NCBI RefSeq assembly: GCF_003569805.1
Contig: NZ_QVLP01000018.1
Coordinates: forward strand, 208,024 to 272,023
Direction of reading: 5' to 3'
Origin: Microbacterium halotolerans
Lineage (GTDB): Bacteria > Actinomycetota > Actinomycetes > Actinomycetales > Microbacteriaceae
Length of the DNA: 64,000 nt
Under the pieces are notes generated by a model. The model was not told where the DNA came from. It saw only the letters and a program-made list of their open reading frames with translations, and did not search any database. The translations under genes and the position numbers were made by a program. Shown here piece after piece: positions 39,517 to 48,500 of the stretch (position 1 is the stretch's first letter; the number at the start of each line of letters is the position of its first letter).

Positions 39517-41370
39517 TCACCTCCGTGGCTGAAGGATGTAGACGGTGTTCGCCTGCCCGACGAGGTCGGTGTCCGCCACCTGCAGTCCGGCGGCAGCGGC
39601 GAGCGCCCGATACTCGTCGTCGGTGCGCTGCCCTGCACCGTAGAGCGCGAGGTCGCGCAGATCGGCCGCGGCGCTCTCCTCCTCCGGCGCGGCGGCGTCG
39701 ATCGGTGCTTCGAGGAGCAGCACCTGACCGTCGCCACGAAGACCCTGTCCGGCTCGGTGCAGCGTGTGCACAGCCTCGGCATCGGTCAGTCTGCTGAGCT
39801 GCTGCACGAACAGCACCGCATCGGGCTCGGTCTCGACAGCTCCGTTCGGCTGCTCGACCACCTGCACCCGGTTGCGGCGGACCGCGTCGCCCAGCGACTC
39901 GTCCAGCTCGGCACGCAGCGGCTCGGTCTGCGCCGGGTGGGCGACCAGGGTGAGCCGCATCTCTTCGTGGCGGCGGAGCACCTCCTGGGCGATCACGTTC
40001 CCCGCGTCGGCATGCACCAGCATATGGGCGACCCCGGAGATCGCGGCACTCGCCGCGAGAGCCGGGGCGAACAGCTGCGCCTGCCTGCCCGCCTGGTCGA
40101 GGAGCGTGCGCTGGAAGCTCGGGTCCTCACGCAGCCGTGCCCCCCGGAGCGCGTCGGCTCGGTGGCTGCTGCCCTCGCCGCGTGCGGCTTCCAGCAGATC
40201 GGCGAACGCCAGATCCTGACGGGCCTCGGCCCCGTTCAGATCGAGCCGGTCCGTCACCATCTCGTTGGCGAGGAACTCTCCGAGCTCGGTGAGACGGTAG
40301 CGCCCTCGGGATGTGCAGGAGAGCAGCTCGACCGTGGTCAGGTACCGCAGCAGCCTTTCGAGCGCGGCGGGGGTCGAGCCGGTGCGGTGGGCCAGCCCGT
40401 CCAGATCGTCCACGCCGCGGGCGATCAGCTCTCCGATGCCCAGCGTGGCGGCGACCCGGATCGCGAACGGCGTGGCCAGGTTCGCCATGGCCTGGAACCG
40501 GATGCCCGGGAGCTTCTCCGCTGCGTCGATGTCGGGGAGCGAGGGATCGTCCCGACGCGTGCGCACCTCGCGCCGCCGCCAGTACCCGACGTGCTGGAGC
40601 GCCTCTTTCGGCACACCGCGATCCTCCAGGAGATGCCAGCGGATCCGGCGGACCGCCTGCGTCTCGGCGGCCACCCAGGCGAAGGCGGCTCCCGGCCACC
40701 AATCGAGCCCGGTCACGGCCTCGTGCAGCAGCTGCCCTGGTTCGGCCTCGTGCCGATGGATCCAGGTGATCGCAGCGTCTGCGGCAGTAGGCAGCTCCTG
40801 CTCGTGGAGGTGGTCCGGCACTTCGATGAGCGCCCTGACCCGGTATCCCTCGGGCAGCTCCTCCAGGCAGCGGCCGATCGCAGGCAAAGCGGTCTCGTCG
40901 CCGATGATGAGGAGCCAGTCCGTGCTGTGCGGAAGCCCGAGGCTGCGCCCCGGACCAGCGATGTGGATCCGGTCTCCGACGGCGCACCGGTACGCCCAGG
41001 TGGTGGCCACTCCGGTGCCATGGCGGACGAAATCGACGTCCAGCTCCGCAGCCTCCCGATCCCAGCGCCGCACAGTGTAGCTCTTCATCAGCGGCCGCTG
41101 GCCGGAGCCGAACTCGAGCCGTGCTGCCTTCTGCACCGGCAGCAGCACCTCACTGGACCCGGGATAGGGAAAGTACAGCTTGATGTGGTCGTCGAAGCCG
41201 GTGCTGCGGAACTCCGGCATCTGAACCTCGCCTGCATCGAAGGGACGCAGCTGCTCTCCGGTCAGCGTCACCCGGCGCATCCGGGAGTTCACGTCACTGA
41301 CCCGCAGGACGCTCAGTTCACGGAGCGCGACCGGATAGACATCGCTGTCTCTCAGGAGCGTGCGAGCCAT
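39517..41370 (-). CDS. Siderophore-interacting reductase fused to a methyltransferase-like domain
   Basis: One 617-residue frame. Residues 15-275 are a siderophore-interacting protein: an FAD-binding part (MKSYTVRRWD) and an NAD(P)H-type part with GDETALPAIGRCLEELPEGY and YWRRR, a fold that reduces ferric siderophores in the cytoplasm. Residues 285-617 resemble class I O-methyltransferases: a winged-helix dimerisation part (AATLGIGELIARGVDDLDGL, RLLRYLTTVELL) and a Rossmann-like part. The SAM-binding glycine motif is missing; the equivalent segment reads HMLVHADAGNVIAQ. The second half may be a non-enzymatic siderophore-binding module. It starts at ATG behind AAAGGA and heads the permease operon. 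Confidence 0.85.
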   Translation of the reverse strand: MARTLLRDSDVYPVALRELSVLRVSDVNSRMRRVTLTGEQLRPFDAGEVQMPEFRSTGFDDHIKLYFPYPGSSEVLLPVQKAARLEFGSGQRPLMKSYTVRRWDREAAELDVDFVRHGTGVATTWAYRCAVGDRIHIAGPGRSLGLPHSTDWLLIIGDETALPAIGRCLEELPEGYRVRALIEVPDHLHEQELPTAADAAITWIHRHEAEPGQLLHEAVTGLDWWPGAAFAWVAAETQAVRRIRWHLLEDRGVPKEALQHVGYWRRREVRTRRDDPSLPDIDAAEKLPGIRFQAMANLATPFAIRVAATLGIGELIARGVDDLDGLAHRTGSTPAALERLLRYLTTVELLSCTSRGRYRLTELGEFLANEMVTDRLDLNGAEARQDLAFADLLEAARGEGSSHRADALRGARLREDPSFQRTLLDQAGRQAQLFAPALAASAAISGVAHMLVHADAGNVIAQEVLRRHEEMRLTLVAHPAQTEPLRAELDESLGDAVRRNRVQVVEQPNGAVETEPDAVLFVQQLSRLTDAEAVHTLHRAGQGLRGDGQVLLLEAPIDAAAPEEESAAADLRDLALYGAGQRTDDEYRALAAAAGLQVADTDLVGQANTVYILQPRR

Positions 41371-41433
41371 AGGAGTTTCCTTTCACGTACTGGTACGGCG
41401 CCCGGCAGGGCGTCTGTGCTGACCTGGGCCGGA

Positions 41434-42441
41434 TCAGCCCGCGGTCAGGCAGGCCTCGACTTCGTCGGCGACGATCTCGGCAGCCAGCGGACCGCCCTGG
41501 AACCATGCCGCGAACTCCTCGGCCACACAGACCTGGCCCTCCTGGACGGCTGGGACCTGCTCCCACAGAGGTTGGGAACGCAACGCCTCCAGATCGGCCT
41601 CGCTGTCCGGGACGATGTATATCCAGTCACTGGATATCTCAGTCAGGCTCTCTGCGGAGATGACCGACCACGGAACCTCGTCGTCTTCGGCACCCTCGCC
41701 GAACGTCGGGTCGATCAGAGGTGCTTGTTGCAGGCGCTGGATCACCGACGAGCTCAGCGTGCTGGACGTGTCGTAGAAGCGCAGCTCATCGGGACGTGCT
41801 CGCAGCATCGCGACAGTCTGCCCGCTTTCGGGAAGCCGCGCATCGATGCCGGCCACGCGGTCTTCGAACGCTGCGACGCTCTGCTCCGCTTCGTCTTGGA
41901 GATCGAGGAGTTCGCCGAGCTCGGTGATGTGCTCGGTCCACCCGAGCCCCCGACCCTGATCGTCCACCCGGTGGTAGGCGACCGTGGGCGCGATGTCCTC
42001 AAGGACGCCCAGATTCTCGCTGACGATATTGTCGACACCGACGATCAGATCTGGTTCGAGTGCCGCGATCGCCTCGAGATTCGGTTCCGTGGAAGTACCG
42101 GCGACGGTGAAGTCATCGGGAAGATGCGTGCTCACGTAGTCCGGGACCTCACTGATCCCGCCCCACAGGGCAGCACCCACGGGTGTGATCCCCAGAGAGA
42201 GCATCATGCCCAGCCCGGCCGAGTTCATCAGCACCACCCGCTGCGGATCTGCGGGAATCTCAGCAGTGCCCAGCGCATGCTCGACCGTGCGCGTCCCCTC
42301 CTGGCCGCCGCCCTCGGGTGAGGCATCTGCCCCGCTCTCGCCGCAGGCGGATAAGGCAAGCGCACCGACGACGGCACCTGCAGCGGCAGCGGAGCGTCTC
42401 CACCGAACACCAGAAACAGACACAGAGATCCTCCTAAGCAT
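41434..42441 (-). CDS. Iron-siderophore substrate-binding lipoprotein
   Basis: A 335-residue lipoprotein with lipobox ALSAC and a FepB-like fold (RVVLMNSAGLGMMLSLGITP, LEAIAALEPDLIVGVDNIV). Start ATG 42441 gives a typical short basic signal; ATG 42459 is an alternative that adds six residues. It lies 63 bases before the siderophore-reductase fusion and probably serves the FecCD importer. Confidence 0.9.
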   Translation of the reverse strand: MLRRISVSVSGVRWRRSAAAAGAVVGALALSACGESGADASPEGGGQEGTRTVEHALGTAEIPADPQRVVLMNSAGLGMMLSLGITPVGAALWGGISEVPDYVSTHLPDDFTVAGTSTEPNLEAIAALEPDLIVGVDNIVSENLGVLEDIAPTVAYHRVDDQGRGLGWTEHITELGELLDLQDEAEQSVAAFEDRVAGIDARLPESGQTVAMLRARPDELRFYDTSSTLSSSVIQRLQQAPLIDPTFGEGAEDDEVPWSVISAESLTEISSDWIYIVPDSEADLEALRSQPLWEQVPAVQEGQVCVAEEFAAWFQGGPLAAEIVADEVEACLTAG

Positions 42442-42580
42442 GATCGGTCCCACATTCATCAGATCTTCATCGCCCCCGACTCTCGTCTCCGCCCGACGCG
42501 AGCGAGCAGATGGCGCGGCATCGAGCTCTGTCTGCCTCTCCGCAGCGGCGGCCGTGTCTTTCGCAGTGCGTCTCCAACGA

Positions 42581-43594
42581 TCACTCCAGCGCCGCAGCCA
42601 TCTGCGGGACGAGCTCCTCGATGGCGTACGGGATGGACAGCACCGTGTTGTAGCTGATCGCGCCGCGCTGATCCATGGTCGCGTTGATGATCGCGTTGTT
42701 GCGCGCCACGTCGAGGCGCGTGATCAGCTCGCCATCCTCGGTGATGTCGTGCTCGGGATCGTCGCTCAGCGAGATCAGCAGGTCGCCGTCGAGTCGGTCC
42801 ACCTGCTCGGCGGAGATATCGACGAAGAAGGACTCTCCGTCGTCGAGCTCGGCCACAGCCTCCGGCAGCTCGAAGCCGAGCGACTCCAGGAACTGCCCAC
42901 GCGCATCGCCAGGCAGGAACGCGTAGTACCCGTCATCGGACGGCAGTACGACTGTGCCCGTTCTGCCGGTGAACTCGGGGTGCTCCTCGATGGTCCGCGC
43001 GAGGAGCGCATCGACTTCTTCGCTGAGCTGGCGGCCCTGTTCAGGGCGTCCCATGGCGGCGGCGATGAAGTCGGTGGCCTCAGCCCTCGAGACCTGGTAG
43101 TCAGCGGTCCCTGCGGGACGTGCCAGAGTGGGCGCGATCTGGGCCAGCCGTTCGTAGTCGTCGTCCCCGAGCCCGGCAGAGACGGCGACGATGAGATCCG
43201 GCTCCAGAGCGGCGAGCTGCTCGAAGCTCGGTCCTGCTTCCGATTCGATCCGGACACGTTCCTCGTCGCCCACCAGATCGCGCGCCCATGGACCCAGACC
43301 GTCCTCGTAGAACGTGTAGCCGCTGTTGGCTACCGGGACCACACCGAGAGCGAGGATCACGTCAGCATCTGTGGCGCCCAGAGCGACGACCCGTTCCGGC
43401 GACTCCTCGATCGTCACCTCCCCGAAAGCGTGCTCCAGGGTGACAGGGAAGACGTCGTCCTCTCCGCCTCCTTCGTAGGAAGGAACGGAGGACGAGCCGC
43501 CGTCCCCTTGCTGGGTGGCGCACGCCACCAGCAGTGCGCACGCGACCGATGAGAGCACGATGGCCGATGTCGCCCGACGGTGCATTCGGAACAT
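42581..43594 (-). CDS. Iron-siderophore substrate-binding lipoprotein
   Basis: The 337-residue lipoprotein has lipobox LLVAC near residue 25 and a FepB-type fold (FEQLAALEPDLIVAVSAGLG). It is the first gene of the locus, behind a candidate iron box, with AGAGG five bases before its ATG. It is clearly related to the lipoprotein at 29.7-30.8 kb (shared DDYERL/EDYQRL and LGFELPE segments), indicating duplication. Confidence 0.92.
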   Translation of the reverse strand: MFRMHRRATSAIVLSSVACALLVACATQQGDGGSSSVPSYEGGGEDDVFPVTLEHAFGEVTIEESPERVVALGATDADVILALGVVPVANSGYTFYEDGLGPWARDLVGDEERVRIESEAGPSFEQLAALEPDLIVAVSAGLGDDDYERLAQIAPTLARPAGTADYQVSRAEATDFIAAAMGRPEQGRQLSEEVDALLARTIEEHPEFTGRTGTVVLPSDDGYYAFLPGDARGQFLESLGFELPEAVAELDDGESFFVDISAEQVDRLDGDLLISLSDDPEHDITEDGELITRLDVARNNAIINATMDQRGAISYNTVLSIPYAIEELVPQMAAALE

Positions 43595-43698
43595 TCATCC
43601 TCTTTCAGAGCGGCGGACTTCAGCGATTCGATCTCGCGTGGCGATTCGACGGCATGGCGGTTCCGCACCTGATGTGACTCTCAGCGTGCCCCTCTGCC

Positions 43699-43717
43699 TA
43701 TGGTGAGGCTACCCTTA
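43699..43717. promoter_or_regulatory. DtxR/IdeR-type iron box before the siderophore locus
   Basis: On the minus strand the site reads TAAGGGTAGCCTCACCATA, about 13 of 19 positions of the DtxR consensus, and its TAGCCT may be the -10. It is 105 bases before the first lipoprotein gene. Confidence 0.45.
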
Positions 43718-43774
43718 CTTGGCTGTCAGCTCAAACTGCAGCGTCTGATGCACGTCTTCCGGATGTGGACGCAA

Positions 43775-43824
43775 AGAAGCGCGGGCCCGGCCAGAACGTG
43801 AGTTCTGGCCGGGCCCGCGCTTCT
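43775..43824 (-). terminator. Terminator after lsr2 (23-bp perfect stem)
   Basis: A perfect 23-bp inverted repeat with loop GTGA lies seven bases after the lsr2 stop. It is the strongest hairpin in the window and insulates lsr2 from the siderophore locus; on the minus strand it is followed by TTTGCG. Confidence 0.85.
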
Positions 43825-43831
43825 GCGTCGG

Positions 43832-44167
43832 TCAGTTCGCGGCGTCGTACGCCTCGAGGATCGTCGCCGGAACGCGGCCGCGGTCGGAGACGGTGTAGCC
43901 GTTCTCCTTCGCCCAGGCGCGAACGGCGCCCAGGTCGCGTGAGTTGGCGCCGCGTCGGCGAGGCCCCTTCGGCGCGGCACCGGTCGCGCGACGGCCGGCC
44001 GAAATGTACGGTGCGAGTGCGTCGCGAAGGTCGTTCGCGTGCTTCTCGGTCAGATCGATCTCGTAGCTTCTTCCGTCGACGGCGAAGATCACGCTTTCGC
44101 CCTCTCCGGGTTCGAGAACGGTGCCGTCGAGGTCGTCAACAAGCTGATGCACAATTTTTCGAGCCAT
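43832..44167 (-). CDS. lsr2: Lsr2 nucleoid-associated protein
   Basis: The 111-residue protein matches Lsr2 throughout: N-terminal oligomerisation part (MARKIVHQLVDDLDG, then IDLTEKHANDLRDAL) and a C-terminal DNA-binding part with VRAWAKENGYTVSDRGRVP. It carries RRGA in the linker; the AT-hook-like residues near the C-terminus (SDRGR) are present. Lsr2 coats AT-rich and foreign DNA and silences it. ATG 44167 is six bases after TATTGT, so it is probably leaderless. Confidence 0.95.
   Translation of the reverse strand: MARKIVHQLVDDLDGTVLEPGEGESVIFAVDGRSYEIDLTEKHANDLRDALAPYISAGRRATGAAPKGPRRRGANSRDLGAVRAWAKENGYTVSDRGRVPATILEAYDAAN
44074..44079 (-). other. No separate feature (lsr2 coding)
   Basis: This short stretch is internal lsr2 coding sequence; the lsr2 promoter element lies at 44174-44179. 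Confidence 0.1.
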
Positions 44168-44173
44168 GCGGGA

Positions 44174-44179
44174 ACAATA
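44174..44179 (-). promoter_or_regulatory. -10 of leaderless lsr2 promoter
   Basis: TATTGT on the minus strand is followed by TCCCGC and the lsr2 ATG, again a six-base gap. Confidence 0.55.
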
Positions 44180-44264
44180 GCATTTCCGCATGCACTGTGC
44201 CATTCAATATCCGCGTTCTCAGTACTTTGATAAACGCGTCTCGCAAGGCGTCGACGCCGGCGGT

Positions 44265-44864
44265 TTACTCCGGGCTCTCCCATACGCCACTCGATCCGCG
44301 ACGATGGCTTCCCATCAAATGGGTGTCGACGATTCCGATCGCCTCCATCAGCGCGAACATCGTCGTCGGCCCCACAAAGCGGAACCCGCGCCCGCGCAGA
44401 TCTCTTGCGAGAGCAATCGACTCCGGCGATGACGACGGCACTTCTGCGGCTGTTGCCGGGGTGGGCGTCTGGTCGGGCTGATGGCTCCACACCAGCTCGG
44501 CCAGGCCGCCGTCCGCGCGCAGCGCGACGGTCGCCGAGGCATTGTCGATCGTGGCCAGGATCTTCGCCCTGTTCCGAATGATCCCGCTGTCTGCGAGGAG
44601 CCGTGCGACATCAGATTCATCGAACTCGGACACGGCGTCCGGATCGAATCCCGAGAACGCCGTTCGAAATGCCGGTCGCTTGCGCAGAATGGTCGCCCAT
44701 GACAAGCCGGATTGGAATGCCTCGAGGCTGAGGCGCTCGAACACTCCGCGCTCATCTCGCACGGGAACTCCCCATTCCGTGTCGTAGTATTCGCGGAGCA
44801 GCTCATCTTTCGATGCCCAGAGCGGGCGGGCCAGCCCGTCTTCTCCTGTGACGAGATCGGTCAT
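44265..44864 (-). CDS. tag: DNA-3-methyladenine glycosylase I (Tag-like)
   Basis: The 199-residue protein excises 3-methyladenine in base-excision repair. YDTEWGVPVRDERGVFERLS, SGLSWATILRKRPAFR and FRFVGPTTMFALMEAIGIVD are strong Tag blocks. The zinc-snap ligands of E. coli Tag (C4, H17, H175, C179) are largely absent: P14 and Y27 replace the first two and the last cysteine is serine. This is probably a zinc-free subfamily. ATG 44864 follows AAGGAAGGAA. The gene follows ogt by 37 bases in the same direction. Confidence 0.9.
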   Translation of the reverse strand: MTDLVTGEDGLARPLWASKDELLREYYDTEWGVPVRDERGVFERLSLEAFQSGLSWATILRKRPAFRTAFSGFDPDAVSEFDESDVARLLADSGIIRNRAKILATIDNASATVALRADGGLAELVWSHQPDQTPTPATAAEVPSSSPESIALARDLRGRGFRFVGPTTMFALMEAIGIVDTHLMGSHRRGSSGVWESPE

Positions 44865-44901
44865 TCGCCGTTCCTTCCTTCTCGGGCGTTCAGCGCGGCA
44901 T

Positions 44902-45414
44902 TCACGGCGCGTTCTCGAGTTCCAGCTCGACCAGATAGCGCTTCGCATCCTCATTGCCGCCGTACTCTCCGAGCGAACCGTCCGCGCGGACGACCCGGTG
45001 CACCGGCACGACGAGGGAGAACGGCGTCGTGCGGCACGCCGTTCCGACGGCGCGTGCAGCACGAGGGCGCCCGGCAAGGGCAGCGATCTCCCCGTAGGAC
45101 GCGGTTTCGCCGTAGGGGATGTCGCACACGGCGCGCAGAGCGTCGCGGGCGAAACCATGCGTCAGCCGCCAGTCGAGGTCGAAGTCGAACACACGCCGCT
45201 GTCCGGCGAAGTACTCGTCGAACTGCCTGGACGCCTCATCGGTGCACGACGGGTCGACCTCGCAGATGACTCCATGATCGTGAGCGAGACGTTCGACGGC
45301 CGTTTCGGGCGCCCCGATGGCGAGCGCGACGAGGCCGACATCGGAGAACGCGAGCACAGCGGAGCCGATCGGCGTCTCGACGACGCACGAGCGGTAGGAC
45401 GACAGGGGAGGCAT
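44902..45414 (-). CDS. Ogt/MGMT homologue lacking the acceptor cysteine (alkyltransferase-like)
   Basis: The 170-residue protein has an N-terminal Ogt-type domain and the C-terminal DNA-binding domain of O6-alkylguanine-DNA alkyltransferases (IPYGETASYGEIA, RAVGTACRTTP, VVPVHRVVRADGSLGEYGG). The invariant PCHR is PVHR: V138 (codon GTG at 45001-45003) stands at the alkyl-acceptor site, so direct methyl transfer is impossible. Alkyltransferase-like proteins of E. coli and yeast bind O6-alkylguanine without repairing it and recruit excision repair; they usually have Trp here. It is paired with tag, so a DNA-alkylation role is likely. Confidence 0.85.
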   Translation of the reverse strand: MPPLSSYRSCVVETPIGSAVLAFSDVGLVALAIGAPETAVERLAHDHGVICEVDPSCTDEASRQFDEYFAGQRRVFDFDLDWRLTHGFARDALRAVCDIPYGETASYGEIAALAGRPRAARAVGTACRTTPFSLVVPVHRVVRADGSLGEYGGNEDAKRYLVELELENAP

Positions 45415-45514
45415 GGATCCATCATGACTGCTGCTTCCGACACTGATCGGTGCGAACTCAGCGGCAATCCCGCGAAACTCCGAGGATGCACGCCCTGCGG
45501 TGGCGGCGGGTGCA

Positions 45515-45520
45515 TACTCT
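45515..45520 (+). promoter_or_regulatory. -10 of leaderless promoter for the SF1-helicase-like gene
   Basis: TACTCT, then six bases, then GTG 45527. The spacing supports this start over GTG 45500. Confidence 0.5.
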
Positions 45521-45526
45521 GACAGC

Positions 45527-48500
45527 GTGTGGCGTGCAGATGACGACGCTGCGGATACCGACTCCGCGGCGACCGCGAACCCTACCGACCTGGGTGTCGC
45601 GGAACCGGGTGTCGAGGTCGTGCACGCCGCCGACTCCGAACGCGACCGGCTGCGTGCCGCGGCCGCAGCCCTCGGGGGGCCGTCACCGCTGCTGCACTTC
45701 GCGGACGAAGCCGATGCAGCGATCGACGTCACGACGGCGCACCCGGCCAGCCTGCCGCAGTTCATCACGGGGCGTTCGACGCTTCTGTCGAACCTGTTCC
45801 GCGACGAGGTCGCGATGCGCACGGCCAGGATCGCCGCGGAGAAGATCACGGCGAAGCATGTCGAACTGCGCAACGTCAGGGCCATCGACGCGGTGCGACT
45901 GGCGGTCGGCGTCGCCACCTGGACGACTGCAGGGGAGCGCTTCACCGCGCCGGTGCTGCTGCGCCCACTCGGCATCCGCAGGCACCACACCACATTCGAA
46001 CTGAAGCTGCACGGAGGGTTCTCCGTCAACCCCGAGCTCGTCCGAGCGCTGCGCGAGCAGTACGGGATCGAGGTCGATGGGGCGCAGCTCGCCGCGCTCG
46101 CGCACTCCGATGGAGTCTTCAAGCCGCAGCCCGTCATCGACCACCTCAGGATGGTGACGCGAGACATCGCCACGTTCAGCGTGCGTCCTCGGCTGATCGT
46201 ATCGACCTTCGCCGACGTGGGCCGTGCGATGGCCAGCGACCTGTCGGAGCTCGACCATCCCGTCATCGACGCCCTCTCTGGGCACGACGGCGCACTGCAG
46301 TCGCTGCGCGGAGACCGCGATGTGCCGGAGACCCCGCACCCCGACGAGCGCTCGCCGGCATCCGACACCCTCCTGCTCGATGCCGACGCGGAGCAGGAGC
46401 GCGTGCTCTCGCGCATCACGGATGGGCAGTCCATCGTCGTGCACACGCTGCCCGGCACCGGCGGCACGCAGACGATCATCAACGCCGTCGGCTCACTCGT
46501 GCGAGCAGGCAAGCGCGTGCTCGTGGTGAGCCCGCGCCGTTCGACGCTGGACGGCATCAGGCACCGGCTCGCCGCCGTGGGCCTCGACGCGCTGGCGGTT
46601 TCGCCGACGTCGCTGCGCCGCGACCTGATCAGGGCGATCGGCCGCAACGAGAAGGCGGTCCAGCCCGATGTCTCTGACATCGATGACGCCCTCGTGCGCC
46701 TGCGCACCGTGCTGCGCGACTATCGGAGGGCGCTCGTGCGCGAGCACCGCACCATCCGGGTCTCGCCGCTCGACGCGGCACGGCGACTGACCAGGCTCGC
46801 CTCCCTCGCGAACCCGCCCTCGACCAGTGCGCGGCTCGGCCTGGACGCCCTGGAGAGGCTCGCAGGCGACCGGACGGACGCCGCCCGAACCCTCACACTC
46901 GCCGCCAGACTCGGCGAGTTCAGAGTCGGGCCTGACGAGTCGCCGTGGTACGGCGTGTCCTTCACAACGACCGAGGAGGCCCGCTCCGCCCACGAGCTGG
47001 CGGGCCGACTGCAAGCCGATGACGTGCCTGAGGTGCTGGAGCGCGGCTACGAGCTCATCTCGCAGACGCAGATGCGGCCGTTCTCGACCTTCGACGAACT
47101 CGGCGAGTATCTGCGACTGCTCAGCGGCATCCGGGATTCGCTCGACCGCTTCAGCCCCACGGTCTTCGAGCGCCCCCTCGCCGATCTGATCAAGGCGCAC
47201 ATGCCTCGGCGGGAATCCGCCACGCTCTCCGGAGCGGCTCGTCGCCGACTCAAGAGGCTCGCCAAGGAGTACGTGCGCCCCGGCGTGCACGTCGGTGACA
47301 TGCACAGGGCACTGGTGCGCATTCAGCATCAGCGCACGCAGTGGCAGCATCTCGTCGACGTCGGCACCGTACCGGAGATCCCGATCGGTCTCGCCGATGT
47401 GCAGTCGCAGTGGGAGCGCGTCACCGCAGACCTGGAGCGCCTCGACGGTGCGCTGTCGAGGGGCACCCGCCTCGCGGCTATGCCGGTCACGCGCCTGGTG
47501 CGCACCCTCGGCGGTCTCGCCGCCAAGAGCAAGGTGTTCGACAACATCGTCGAGCGCGCGGAGCTGCGCGCCAAGCTCGGCGCGCTCGGCCTCGAGCCGC
47601 TGCTGAACGAGCTCGCCGTTCGCCACGTCGACGAGGGACGCGTGGCGGAGGAACTCGAGTTCGCGTGGTGGCAGTCGGCGCTGGAGCACCTGCTGCAGTC
47701 CGATCGTGCTCTGCTCGGTGCGAACACCTCGGTGGTCGACAAGCTCGAGCGCGACTTCCGCCTGGTCGACGAAGCCCACGCATCCGCGTCAGGCTCGCTG
47801 CTGGCCTGGCAGCTCGCCGCGCAGTGGAAGATCGGCATCATCGACGAGCCGGATGAGGCGGAGGCGCTCAAGCGGGTGCTCACCAGGGGCGATGCCGATG
47901 CCGCGGCACTCACCGCGCGCGCTCCTGCGCTGATGCGCACGCTCGCCCCGGTATGGATCGCCTCGCCCTATGAAGCGCCGCAGCTGCCGCAGGAGGAGAG
48001 CTTCGACGCCGTCATCGTCGCCGATGCCGCCGCGATCAGCGTCGCAGAGTCGGCACCGGCGATCAGGCGCGCCCGTCATGTCGTCGCGATCGGTGACCCG
48101 GTGACGCAGAAGCCGACGCCGTTCCTGGTGCAGCCGGGTGTGAGACCGGATGAAGAGGCGCCGTTCGACGGGGCCAGCCTGTTCGAGTCGTTGGCCGAGA
48201 TACTCCCGGTCGAGACGCTCACGCGGAGCTATCGCGCGGGAGGCGAGGACCTCTCCGCCCTCGTGAACGACGCGTTCTACGGCGGTGAGATCGTCTCCCT
48301 GCCGTGGGCGGGCTCATACCTCGGGCGCGGCAGCCTCACGGTCGACTACGTCGAAGGCGGCCTCGGTGCGCCGGATCCGGAGACCGGCACGGTCTCCAGC
48401 CCCGACGCCGAGGTGGCGCGCGTCGTCTCGCTCGTCGTCGAGCATGCCATCAACAGGCCGAGGGAGTCGCTGATGGTCGTCAGCGCGAACCAGCGTCACG

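Noticed and set aside
42460..42580. A further iron box upstream of the lipoprotein at 41.4 kb
   Set aside because: No site resembling the other three boxes is present in this gap.
29410..43832. att-type direct repeats marking the siderophore locus as an island
   Set aside because: The 3' end of tRNA-Arg is not repeated near 43.6-43.8 kb, and there is no integrase gene.
44074..44079. Promoter element inside lsr2
   Set aside because: The hexamer is coding sequence; the supported lsr2 promoter is at 44174-44179, so the entry listed for this position carries no functional claim.
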